A DNA stretch of 12,885 bases from CAYIHX01 sp964363305 (GCA_964363305.1 CAYIHX010000073.1:1-12885), one strand, 5' to 3'; positions 1 to 6,291 are shown, counted from the stretch's first letter. The notes: a model not told the origin generated them from the sequence alone. Made by a program: numbers and translations.

Positions 1-729
1 GTGGGATCGGGCATTACCGTCCCGGATGTTTTCGCGGGCTCGACGGGGACCGCCTACGTGTATTTCGGCTGCGGCGACGGAATGAACGGCGGCCCGCGCA
101 CGCCGGGTTGTCCCCAGGGAATTTATCGGCAGCAAACTTCCAGTTACCAACCCGATGGCGTGACCGACGCGGTGAAGAATCTCGCGGCCTGTGACGGGAG
201 CGGCTGCCGCATTCAGGCGATCTCGATCTCGCAGGCTCAGGTGGCCAGCGCCCTCACCGGGGTGGCGACCGTCAGCGCCTATACCTTGTTTGGCAATTCG
301 GTGTCTGGCCTGGGAGAGCTGCACCTACCCGTTACGGATACGACGAATCCATCTTACGCTGATACCCTGGTCGCGGCGAGCTTGACGCTGGGTTGCACGG
401 TCGCCGGTTGCACTCGAAGCACTTTAGCGGCCGGTGGCGCGTTTGTCTTCTCGGGAAGCTCGACCGGCTTGCGTGTGGGTAATCCTTCACGCCAACCGGC
501 CTGTTCCAACGGCTCCTGTGATCCTCTCGTGCTGACCCCCGACATGAGTCAGTTCTCGGTGAATCAGGCCTGGCAATTCTCGCGCACCGGCTCCCAGTGG
601 GGCGGTGCCACGGGAATGAAGACCGATTACAACGGCGATGGCTATCAGGATATCATGCTGCCGGTTCGCTACAATCGCACCCCCCTGAACCGCACCACGA
701 ACGGCCCTGGGTTCTACCTCTTTCAGTAA
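1..729 (+). CDS. C-terminal part of a secreted FG-GAP-like, Cys-rich protein (5' end outside window)
   Basis: The frame is open from the first base to a TAA at 727-729. The GTG at base 1 has no visible upstream context, so this is most likely the 3' end of a longer gene. The visible 242 residues are rich in Gly, Ser, Thr and Asn, as in secreted or surface proteins. They contain four close cysteine pairs: CDGSGC near residues 64-69, GCTVAGC near 131-137, CSNGSC near 168-173, and FGC...GC near the start. Near the C-terminus, residues 209-217 read DYNGDGYQD, a DxNxDGxxD calcium-loop motif typical of FG-GAP/VCBS repeats in beta-propeller or adhesin-type proteins. No membrane segment is visible. 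The protein could belong to a large adhesin, a protease or a Rhs/Tc-like surface protein, but the available part does not decide. The FG-GAP assignment rests on a single motif. Confidence 0.6.
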   Translation: MGSGITVPDVFAGSTGTAYVYFGCGDGMNGGPRTPGCPQGIYRQQTSSYQPDGVTDAVKNLAACDGSGCRIQAISISQAQVASALTGVATVSAYTLFGNSVSGLGELHLPVTDTTNPSYADTLVAASLTLGCTVAGCTRSTLAAGGAFVFSGSSTGLRVGNPSRQPACSNGSCDPLVLTPDMSQFSVNQAWQFSRTGSQWGGATGMKTDYNGDGYQDIMLPVRYNRTPLNRTTNGPGFYLFQ

Positions 730-733
730 ACTG

Positions 734-748
734 CGGTGCCTGGCACCG
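734..748. repeat. Perfect 15-nt palindrome (7-bp arms, 1-nt loop)
   Basis: Seven-base arms, CGGTGCC and GGCACCG, flank a single T, starting 5 bases after the stop codon of the upstream gene. The length and position suit a REP-like element or the stem of a transcription terminator, but no T-run follows directly. A second, weaker inverted repeat (TGTTAA/TTAACA, 751-756 and 762-767) follows immediately. Which of the two roles applies cannot be settled from one copy. Confidence 0.6.
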
Positions 749-750
749 TT

Positions 751-767
751 TGTTAACTCGCTTAACA
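751..767. repeat. Short AT-rich inverted repeat (6-bp arms)
   Basis: TGTTAA at 751-756 and TTAACA at 762-767 are separated by five bases (CTCGC). It lies directly after the 734-748 palindrome. Together the two may form a tandem-hairpin transcript end for the upstream gene. The arms are weak on their own. Confidence 0.4.
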
Positions 768-814
768 GTTTGGGGTTCTGAGCCGAATCGGTCCGATGGT
801 TCCGACTGGGAGAT

Positions 815-847
815 GCGCTTCTCCAGCGAAGGCGCTTCTCCAGCGAA
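815..847 (+). repeat. Two-copy tandem repeat, 17-nt period
   Basis: The 16-base unit GCGCTTCTCCAGCGAA occurs at 815-830 and again exactly at 832-847, with one G between. It lies in non-coding sequence between the FG-GAP-like gene and the HNH gene. A recent slippage duplication or a small repeat array remnant are both possible. Confidence 0.75.
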
Positions 848-869
848 CAGGCACGCGTCAATGGATTCT

Positions 870-1069
870 CACCCGCTCGAACCGAGCATTCAATACTTTA
901 TACCGGCCACTTCAGATATCCACAAAAACAACAGAAATTTTTAGATCGATAAAAAACAGAAAATCACAACACTTGATTATTATCGATTTATGCCCATTTC
1001 TAAGCACTTTTTCTAGTTTTATTTTTAAAATTATCCATAAAAAAATAACCAAAAAAATAGATTCATGAT
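870..1069. other. AT-rich leader upstream of the HNH gene, with an 11-bp inverted repeat
   Basis: From about 895 to the HNH start codon the sequence is dominated by A and T, including long A-runs at 1038-1045 and 1051-1057, unlike the GC-rich sequence on both sides. Inside it, 942-952 (TAGATCGATAA) pairs with 980-990 (TTATCGATTTA) over 11 positions with one G.T wobble and a 27-nt loop. A TAAAAT at 1026-1031 matches five of six bases of a -10 box, but I see no convincing -35. The composition break suggests acquired DNA or a strong A/T promoter region. No ORF here looks real. Confidence 0.55.
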
Positions 1070-2182
1070 ATGTATCCGACACAAGTGTCACTCCCTCTTT
1101 CAAACGAAGTTCTCTGGGAAAAAACCTACGATGCTCGCGTACGAGAGCGTATGGCGTTGACCGAGTTGCTCGAATTTCTTCAAGAGATCGAGCGCAGAAA
1201 GCTGTACCTGGCGCGCGGTTTTGAGAGTCTGTTCACTTTTCTCGTGAAGGGCCTGGGCTACGAAGAGGGCTCGGCCTATCGACGATTACAAACCCTTCGC
1301 GCGCTGAACTCCACGCCCGAGATCAAAGAACATCTGGCGCAAGGTTCGCTCACGCTCACCAACATCGCCGCAACTCAAGGGCTGATCCATGCTCTGGAGA
1401 AAAACCGCGCCGTGCCGCCCGAAGAAAAACGGACGCTTTTCAAAGAAGTACAGAATCAGAGCAAACGCGGCGTCGAGCAAATCATCCTTTCGCGCGCCGA
1501 AAAGGAAGGAGTCACGCTGAGGGGCGGGATCACGTCCGCCGACCTCATTCGCGCAACTTCGCCAGCGAAGGTCGATGTGCGATTTCAGGCCGCACGGGAA
1601 TTTGAGGAGAAACTGAAGCGGCTCCGCGAACTGTACTTCAAGAAAAACCCCAGCGCCTCGCTCGAAGAGCTTCTCACTTGGGCCGTGGAGGAAGCCCTGA
1701 ATCGACACGATCCGATTCGACGGGATGCGCGGGCTCAGGCGCGAGAGGCGCGGGCCCGAGAAAAAACCGCCACGCGGCGAGTGCAGGGCGCGGCTTCAAT
1801 ACCAGGCACCGGTTCAGTACCGGGCGTCGCAAAACAACCAGGCCCGGTCTCAACCCCAAAGCCCGCTCATGAGAGAGAAGATCAGGCCTCGGCCCCGCAA
1901 CCACCGACGCAACCCTCACCGACTCCGCAACGCTCGTCCCCGCCGATGCCCACGCCCTACCGCCCCCTCCTTTCGGCCGCAACACGCCGCCTCGTTCTCC
2001 GGCGAAGCGATTTTCGCTGCGAGTACCGCGACTCCCAGACTCGACGCCGGTGCGAGACCACCTCACCGTTCGAAATTGATCATCAAGTACCGCTGCTTTT
2101 CGGGGGTTCGAGTACGCCCGAGAATTTACAGATCTTATGCCGCGCGCATCATCGGGCGAAGGGGCTACGTGTTGATATGTAG
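1070..2182 (+). CDS. HNH endonuclease domain protein
   Basis: This 370-residue protein has three parts. Residues about 1-225 are Glu/Lys/Arg-rich and helical, containing the stretch around ARGFESLF and a GYEEGSAYRRLQ segment, which recalls the DUF222-like N-termini of multi-copy bacterial HNH proteins. Residues about 230-300 form a Pro/Ala/Ser linker, probably disordered. The C-terminus is an HNH nuclease: Cys317 and Cys328 precede EIDH (His338), followed by GG, an ENL segment with Asn352, then Cys357 and His360-His361. This gives the H-N-H metal and catalytic set plus a likely structural zinc site. The ATG at 1070 follows an AT-rich leader and has no clear Shine-Dalgarno sequence. The target is unknown. 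Such HNH proteins may be mobile or defence nucleases, and no restriction partner, toxin partner or integrase is adjacent. The family assignment is firm; the role is not. Confidence 0.88.
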   Translation: MYPTQVSLPLSNEVLWEKTYDARVRERMALTELLEFLQEIERRKLYLARGFESLFTFLVKGLGYEEGSAYRRLQTLRALNSTPEIKEHLAQGSLTLTNIAATQGLIHALEKNRAVPPEEKRTLFKEVQNQSKRGVEQIILSRAEKEGVTLRGGITSADLIRATSPAKVDVRFQAAREFEEKLKRLRELYFKKNPSASLEELLTWAVEEALNRHDPIRRDARAQAREARAREKTATRRVQGAASIPGTGSVPGVAKQPGPVSTPKPAHEREDQASAPQPPTQPSPTPQRSSPPMPTPYRPLLSAATRRLVLRRSDFRCEYRDSQTRRRCETTSPFEIDHQVPLLFGGSSTPENLQILCRAHHRAKGLRVDM

Positions 2183-2260
2183 AGCTGAGGTGAGGGGAGA
2201 ATCGAAGCACCTTGTTGTCCGATACCCTCCTCAGCCCTGCGCGCGTCTACGGCGAGTCTC

Positions 2261-2275
2261 CCCGAATCGTTCGGG
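2261..2275. repeat. Hairpin, 6-bp arms CCCGAA/TTCGGG
   Basis: The arms are 2261-2266 and 2270-2275 around a TCG loop. It sits about 80 bases past the HNH stop codon and may help end that transcript. There is no following T-run. Confidence 0.45.
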
Positions 2276-2305
2276 CTCTCCCTACGAATCGGTCTAGACT
2301 CTACT

Positions 2306-2330
2306 CAGGTGTCGAAAAGTTCGACACCTG
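2306..2330. repeat. Perfect hairpin palindrome, 11-bp arms and 3-nt loop (REP-like)
   Basis: CAGGTGTCGAA (2306-2316) and TTCGACACCTG (2320-2330) are exact reverse complements around AAG. Such perfect intergenic dyads occur as dispersed REP-type repeats or as bidirectional terminators. No T-run follows on either strand, which favours a repeat or a protein-binding site. Only one copy is in the window. Confidence 0.75.
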
Positions 2331-2422
2331 ATGCCGCATAACTTATTGTAACAATTGGGGACCTTCTGGCACTCCGCTTGCTTCTTCAAAGGGTGAGAGA
2401 TTTATTTTACAAGGAGTACTCC

Positions 2423-2863
2423 ATGAATCGAATCCTCTTCGCCTTTACTACTGCTTTCGGATTGATTTCGTTCGTTGCCCAAGCTGCGGAGGTTCCGGCC
2501 TTCAGGTACGACAGGAGTCTCTCGAAATGCGTAAATTCAGCGGGAATGCCAGGGCATAATCCCAAGTATGCGGGTGAATGCGGTGAACTCTGGGGAGAAG
2601 ATCTCACCAAGAGCAAGCTCGAGGGCGCTAATTTGTCGGGCGCCAACCTTCCACGGGCAAATTTGACGGGTGCCAACCTTTCCGGTGCGAACTTTTCGGG
2701 CGCGAGTCTCATGATGACCCGCCTGAAGGACGCGAAACTTCACGGTGCGATTTTCAACGAGAGGACGGTGTTGCCGTTCGATCGACAGGAAGCCGAACGA
2801 CGAGGAATGATTTTTGTGCCGATGAGGGAATCGCCGGTCAAGAGGCAGGTCTCTCGGCGTTGA
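2423..2863 (+). CDS. Secreted pentapeptide-repeat protein
   Basis: The ATG at 2423 follows AAGGAG at 2411-2416 with good spacing; an upstream in-frame start would lose this signal. The 146-residue product begins with a signal peptide (basic MNR, hydrophobic core, likely cleavage after AQA at residue 21). A region with Cys36 and Cys53, which may form a disulfide, leads into six or so A(N/D)LxG pentapeptides at residues about 66-111 (LEGANLSGANL and onward), enough for roughly 1.5 turns of a right-handed beta-helix. The last 35 residues are basic. Pentapeptide proteins have many roles, and exported short ones are mostly of unknown function. This gene converges with the minus-strand gene starting one base after its stop. 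Confidence 0.88.
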   Translation: MNRILFAFTTAFGLISFVAQAAEVPAFRYDRSLSKCVNSAGMPGHNPKYAGECGELWGEDLTKSKLEGANLSGANLPRANLTGANLSGANFSGASLMMTRLKDAKLHGAIFNERTVLPFDRQEAERRGMIFVPMRESPVKRQVSRR

Positions 2864-2864
2864 G

Positions 2865-3635
2865 CTATTGGTATTTAATCCGGTAGCGTCGCGCCGTGAT
2901 GGTCGAGATTTGATTGCCGGTCATGACGCCGTTCTCGACGTAGGGAGCGTAGACTTCAAACACCTCTTCTTGGCGCGCCTGGTTCTGGGCGACGCCCGTG
3001 CCTAGACAGGCATTGAAGTCGAGATAGCAGGCTTGGAGCATCGGCAGCGTTGCGCCGCAGTCGGCGCCCGCAAACGTCCGGGTGATCTGCAAATCAAGAC
3101 TCACGCGGCCGGACATCTCGGCTCCGAACATGATCTTCCCTTTGTCGACGCTGCTGAGTTGGCCGGTTTCCTCGATCTTCAGAGAGTACCCGCATTGGCT
3201 GTAGCCAGCAGGAAACCAATCGCTTCGCGTGATTCGAAAAAGAGCATCCGGATCGTATTCCTCGTATTGAATGGCCAGAGTGTTGAGGTTGACAAAAGTT
3301 TTCAGCGAAGGGGGATTGCTCGATCCATCAAACGGATTGATGAAGGCGGCTTCTCCGGTTTTTTCGTCGATCAGCAGGCCGATCGGATTGGTGAAGATCG
3401 ACTTCATTTCGTCCGGTACCTGGACGATGTTCGTGTCAACGCAGGTTTCGTTCGTGCCCGCGTCCGCGCAGAAGATCAGCTGCTGCGGCTCCGTCGAGTA
3501 GTAGCCTCCGATCGCTGCCGGCTCGGCTGCTTTTTCGACGCGGTTGCCGAAGCGGCATTCTGAGGCCCCGAGCAGCATCACGCTGGTCGTGCAGAGAGTG
3601 ATGAATCGAACGGTCAAAATCTTGGCAGGTTGCAT
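2865..3635 (-). CDS. Secreted hypothetical protein
   Basis: This is a 256-residue protein I do not recognise. The ATG (complement of 3633-3635) is preceded on the minus strand by AAGGAGGA-type Shine-Dalgarno sequence. The N-terminus (MQPAKILTVRF followed by a hydrophobic stretch to about residue 24) is a signal peptide. The LLGASEC segment resembles a lipobox, but Glu at -1 is atypical, so lipoprotein status is uncertain. The mature part is polar with about eight cysteines and acidic stretches, which fits a disulfide-bonded envelope or extracellular protein. It lies 74 bases downstream of the CysZ/EI24-like gene on the same strand and may be cotranscribed with it. Its stop codon is one base from that of the convergent pentapeptide-repeat gene. 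Confidence 0.8.
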   Translation of the reverse strand: MQPAKILTVRFITLCTTSVMLLGASECRFGNRVEKAAEPAAIGGYYSTEPQQLIFCADAGTNETCVDTNIVQVPDEMKSIFTNPIGLLIDEKTGEAAFINPFDGSSNPPSLKTFVNLNTLAIQYEEYDPDALFRITRSDWFPAGYSQCGYSLKIEETGQLSSVDKGKIMFGAEMSGRVSLDLQITRTFAGADCGATLPMLQACYLDFNACLGTGVAQNQARQEEVFEVYAPYVENGVMTGNQISTITARRYRIKYQ

Positions 3636-3693
3636 GAGTCAGCCTTCCTCCTTCCATCCTTTCGGAGAAAGAGGAGGGAAGCTCGAGAGGCAG

Positions 3694-3717
3694 AAATTAC
3701 CGCAGAAAATTACCGCA
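3694..3717. repeat. 11-nt direct repeat at the 3' end of the CysZ/EI24-like gene
   Basis: AAATTACCGCA occurs at 3694-3704 and 3707-3717. The second copy includes the stop codon (complement of 3710-3712) and last codons of the upstream gene. It may be a simple slippage duplication of the gene end. Confidence 0.6.
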
Positions 3718-4438
3718 ATCGTCGGCGCTCGTCGTCTTGGGCGACCAGCTGGGTTCCTCCGATGACGGCGAGCGGAAGCGCGAGGCAAGAGATGAACGGA
3801 AGAGAGAAGAGCGCCATGAAAGCCGCGCCGAAGCCGATCGATGCCAGCAGGTTTCGGCCGATGAACCGAAGCCCTTCTCGGCTATCTTGGCCGCGGCGGG
3901 TCTGTGGGTAACTGATGTACTGAAACGTGACGAGGCAGAAGGCGAGAGCAAAGCCGAAAAGATTGGCGATGGGAATCCAGGAAATGGCGATCGAGAGGAG
4001 CAGGCCAGCGGTGGCGAGGAGGGTTTTGAGCAGGTCGATTCGGAGGAGTTTCAGTTTGGCCATGAATCCCTGAGAGGGGACGGGGGGAAGAGGGGGCGAG
4101 CAGCGGGTTTCTGCCGCCTCGGCGAGGAAATCGTTGAGGGGGGACGCAAGCACCGTGGCCGTGACCGAAAACGTAATGGCACCTACGAGGATGAGAATGA
4201 GGCGGACGAGCAGGAGCACGCCGGCCGCTGCCCAGCCCTCCGGGCTCAACCCAAGATATTTGAGCTGAACGGTGACCATGTCCTGGGCCCAGCTTTGAGC
4301 GGCCTGAAAGCCGAAGGCGTAGAGCCCGAGAGTGAGGGAAACAGGAAGCGCGGCCCAACCGAGAAGCACGGGGGAGGCTACGAGGACTCTCAGAGCCCGG
4401 AGGGGCATGGATGCGCCGTAAATAAATGACTTCAGCAT
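3710..4438 (-). CDS. CysZ/EI24-family integral membrane protein
   Basis: The 242-residue product is strongly hydrophobic, with about four to five membrane segments (roughly residues 20-45, 68-98, 136-178 and 200-230). The segment ASPLNDFLAEAAE near residue 98-110 is characteristic of the EI24/CysZ family, as is the later N-L-F-G-F...YP(Q/Y) region. Family members include the CysZ sulfate permease, but many homologues outside sulfur operons have no proven substrate. No cysteine biosynthesis gene is nearby, so sulfate transport is only one possibility. The ATG at 4436-4438 is preceded by AGAGG at suitable distance. The gene is divergent from the gene at 4546 across a gap of about 107 bases. Confidence 0.8.
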   Translation of the reverse strand: MLKSFIYGASMPLRALRVLVASPVLLGWAALPVSLTLGLYAFGFQAAQSWAQDMVTVQLKYLGLSPEGWAAAGVLLLVRLILILVGAITFSVTATVLASPLNDFLAEAAETRCSPPLPPVPSQGFMAKLKLLRIDLLKTLLATAGLLLSIAISWIPIANLFGFALAFCLVTFQYISYPQTRRGQDSREGLRFIGRNLLASIGFGAAFMALFSLPFISCLALPLAVIGGTQLVAQDDERRRLR

Positions 4439-4528
4439 GATCTGAAACCTCTTTTACTCTGAATACTTACGGAAGAAGTTAAAATCTGCAACAAGAACAG
4501 AGTTTTGAGTTGCTGCGGCACACAAAAT

Positions 4529-4536
4529 AGTATACT
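4529..4536. promoter_or_regulatory. Possible -10 element TATACT inside palindrome AGTATACT
   Basis: AGTATACT is self-complementary, so a TATACT hexamer (five of six matches to the -10 consensus) is present on both strands in the divergent gap. On the plus strand it lies only ten bases before the ATG at 4546, implying a nearly leaderless mRNA. That would fit the missing Shine-Dalgarno there. The -35 options (TTGAGT at 4505-4510 or TTGCTG at 4510-4515) have poor spacing, so this is weak. Confidence 0.3.
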
Positions 4537-4545
4537 AAGTTGGTC

Positions 4546-5466
4546 ATGTATTTTAAGATTCCATCGTCTGGGCTTGCCTTCGGGCTGTGTGTGGTCAGTT
4601 TGCTTTCGGTTCCTTCGGCTCATTCGAGCTGCGTCGTGAACGGCGTCGACCTAGGGGCTCTGGACTGGGACGACGCACGCGCCGTTCAGGCCGCCCTGAG
4701 GAATGTCGGAACCCTTGCCACCCTGACCTATCCGCCTTCCGCGCGTGAATCTGTCCCAGTGAGCGTTGACCTGGGTTGGCGCGAGATTTTGGAGTTGAAC
4801 CGGATGCTGATCGGAGAGGTGGTTCCGCGGTCGGTCCGGACGATCGACGCGATGGCCCCGAACGAGCGCGCGGATTACCTGGAGGAGTATTGGAACCACG
4901 CGGCCTTGGTGGTTTGGACCGTGGTGAACCGGAACTTTCACGTCACCGGCGGCGATGCCGATCGCTTCTCGTTCCTGAAGTTCATGAGAGGTTTTTCCCA
5001 ACCCATCAATCCCAACTGGCGTCGAACAGGAATGTTTTGTCGACGAGGGAGCCCGAACTTCGGCGGTCCGGCTCGGGATGCCTCCGCCTGTAGCGAGCAC
5101 CTCTTGAGTCGAAGAGACGGAATTTATCGTCGCAGCTGGGGTCAGGTCCCTCGCATGATCCGTGGCTTGGTCTTGAATTTTGCCGCAGGACGATTGCCGA
5201 ATCCGGACCCACGCGTGGTCGACTTCGCGGTCCATCGCCGTACGATGTGCGATCATCCTGGGAGCCGGTTGCCGCGCACCAGAATCATTCATCGAATTTG
5301 GGATCACGGTTTTTGCGGCGTCGCGGCTCCGGGCATCCCTGTCGTCGTGACCCCCGGAGAATGGGCGCGCTGTTTGCCGGATCTTCCCATGCGGGCTGAT
5401 CCATTTGAAGTTTCCGAGGAGAGCTCAGTCGAAGCTTCAGATTCAGATGCCGATGCCGAGTTTTAA
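4546..5466 (+). CDS. Secreted hypothetical protein, possibly a cell-wall-hydrolase-like fold
   Basis: This is a 306-residue protein with a signal peptide (MYFKIPSSGLAFG then a hydrophobic run, likely cleavage after AHS near residue 27). The start is ATG 4546; a TTG at 4540 is also in frame, and neither has a clear Shine-Dalgarno. The middle contains YLEEYWNHAALVVWTVVNR, then FMRGFSQPINPNWRRTGMFC. The pattern of a helix ending in VVNR, followed downstream by a Phe-Ser-Gln motif, recalls SleB-type (hydrolase_2) peptidoglycan hydrolases. The resemblance comes from motif memory only and the usual catalytic Glu context is not clear. The tail is acidic (SEESSVEASDSDADAEF). No partner gene indicates function. 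Treat as hypothetical, with a testable hydrolase suggestion. Confidence 0.78.
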   Translation: MYFKIPSSGLAFGLCVVSLLSVPSAHSSCVVNGVDLGALDWDDARAVQAALRNVGTLATLTYPPSARESVPVSVDLGWREILELNRMLIGEVVPRSVRTIDAMAPNERADYLEEYWNHAALVVWTVVNRNFHVTGGDADRFSFLKFMRGFSQPINPNWRRTGMFCRRGSPNFGGPARDASACSEHLLSRRDGIYRRSWGQVPRMIRGLVLNFAAGRLPNPDPRVVDFAVHRRTMCDHPGSRLPRTRIIHRIWDHGFCGVAAPGIPVVVTPGEWARCLPDLPMRADPFEVSEESSVEASDSDADAEF

Positions 5467-5561
5467 AGTTCTCCCGGAGGATTTCTCTCGGCATGGTATG
5501 GTCTGATGCGTCATGGGTTTAGTATTGCCCGCGTCGGTGGCCTTCGGTAGCTACGCGAACT

Positions 5562-6230
5562 ATGAACTATCCTACGCTCGTGGTGTTGGTTGGGTTGGCG
5601 ATTCCCGCGTTTGCTCAGGCGGGAATTCTCGAAGAGCTGAAAGAGTTGAATCCTCAGTACGCTGCTCAGGTCGAGCGCGGAGAGCAAGTGATGCTCACGC
5701 AGGGAAGTCAGGGACCTTGGCCGAAGGCTTGGGTTTTTCGAACGATTGACGCGCGACCAGAAGAAGTTGCCGCCGTCTTTTTCGATGTAGAGACGCATAA
5801 AGATTATTTTCCCAATGTCTATCGCTCCGCAATTACGAGCCGAGTCAACCCCACCACCGTCGAGGTTGAATACGCGCTTTCCGTGCCGATCGTATCAGAC
5901 GAAGTCTATACCGTTCGCGATATTCTTTCGGCCTACGACGGGGGGAAAGCCTATAAAGTCGAATGGACCATGCTGAAGGCAAGTTCAAGTAGACATATCG
6001 AAGGTTATATTTTGATCGAGTCGTTCGGGGAGAAGACGATCATTGAATACTACAACTACATTATTCCGGGGTCGGGCATGTCGAGCTTGCCCTTTGTAAA
6101 AGGCAAGGCGATGGCCCAGTTGGCGCAAACGGTCACGGCACTGGCGAAGGAAACCGTTCGTCGCAGAAGCGAGCAGGCGGACCGACTTGCTGATCTCGTG
6201 CTTCGGATCAGGCAAGCGCTCGGGAAGTAA
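5562..6230 (+). CDS. Secreted SRPBCC/START-like lipid-binding-fold protein
   Basis: This is a 222-residue protein with an N-terminal signal peptide (MNYPTLVVLVGLAIPAFAQA, cleavage after AQA at about residue 20). The mature part has the layout of an SRPBCC/START helix-grip domain: a VFRTIDARPEEVAAVFFD segment (strand then first helix), a D-x-x-T-H-K-D-Y-F-P region, alternating strands (YALSVPIVSDEVYTVRDI, GYILIESFGEKTIIEYYNYI), and a long C-terminal helix (residues about 170-220). Such domains bind hydrophobic ligands, and the exported bacterial forms have largely unknown ligands. The ATG at 5562 has only a weak upstream purine tract. The 95-base gap from the previous gene shows no clear promoter, though TGGTATGGT near 5496 could be an extended -10. 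Hairpins follow the gene at 6254-6319. Confidence 0.78.
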   Translation: MNYPTLVVLVGLAIPAFAQAGILEELKELNPQYAAQVERGEQVMLTQGSQGPWPKAWVFRTIDARPEEVAAVFFDVETHKDYFPNVYRSAITSRVNPTTVEVEYALSVPIVSDEVYTVRDILSAYDGGKAYKVEWTMLKASSSRHIEGYILIESFGEKTIIEYYNYIIPGSGMSSLPFVKGKAMAQLAQTVTALAKETVRRRSEQADRLADLVLRIRQALGK

Positions 6231-6253
6231 ATTTCGACGAAGTTTTGGGACGG

Positions 6254-6279
6254 GAGGATCCTGCTCGGGCTGGATCCTC
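6254..6279. terminator. Hairpin with 8-bp perfect arms in convergent gap
   Basis: GAGGATCC (6254-6261) and GGATCCTC (6272-6279) form a stem with a 10-nt loop, 24 bases after the stop of the SRPBCC gene. No T-run follows, so it is an imperfect intrinsic terminator. It lies between convergent genes and could act on both transcripts. Confidence 0.5.
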
Positions 6280-6291
6280 TTGAGGGGGTAG

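Larger units (their letters stand above)
2183..2422. other. Intergenic region with a palindrome cluster
   Basis: This 240-base gap between the HNH gene and the pentapeptide-repeat gene has no convincing ORF. It holds several dyads: a CTGAGG/CCTCAG long-range pair near 2185 and 2229; CCCGAA/TTCGGG at 2261-2275; the perfect 11-bp-arm hairpin at 2306-2330; and the small palindrome ATTGTAACAAT at about 2345-2355. None is followed by a clean T-run, so the cluster looks more like REP/BIME-type repeats than a standard terminator. The promoter of the downstream gene should lie at 2331-2410, but I cannot identify it with confidence. Confidence 0.5.

Noticed and set aside
815..847. CRISPR array interpretation of the tandem repeat
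   Set aside because: Only two copies exist, with a one-base spacer, and there are no cas genes. The spacing is incompatible with CRISPR.
597..1068. Short plus-strand ORFs between the first gene and the HNH gene
   Set aside because: They overlap the upstream gene in another frame and run through the palindromes and AT-rich leader. They have no protein-like pattern and no good start signal.
1674..2210. Minus-strand ORF opposite the HNH linker and domain
   Set aside because: It is an Arg/Pro/Ser-rich low-complexity translation from the complement of the GC-rich linker, with no recognisable motif. The plus-strand HNH motif is clear.
2378..2422. Upstream start of the pentapeptide-repeat gene
   Set aside because: The 15 extra codons include the AAGGAG Shine-Dalgarno, and a signal peptide begins at the ATG at 2423.
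3737..4429. Long plus-strand ORF opposite the CysZ/EI24-like gene
   Set aside because: It is a highly charged Glu/Arg/Gly-rich translation typical of the antisense of a membrane protein gene. The minus-strand frame has membrane segments and family motifs.
5513..5749. Short ORF overlapping the start of the SRPBCC-like gene
   Set aside because: It is in another frame, and the gene at 5562 has a signal peptide and domain pattern. No independent start signal is visible.
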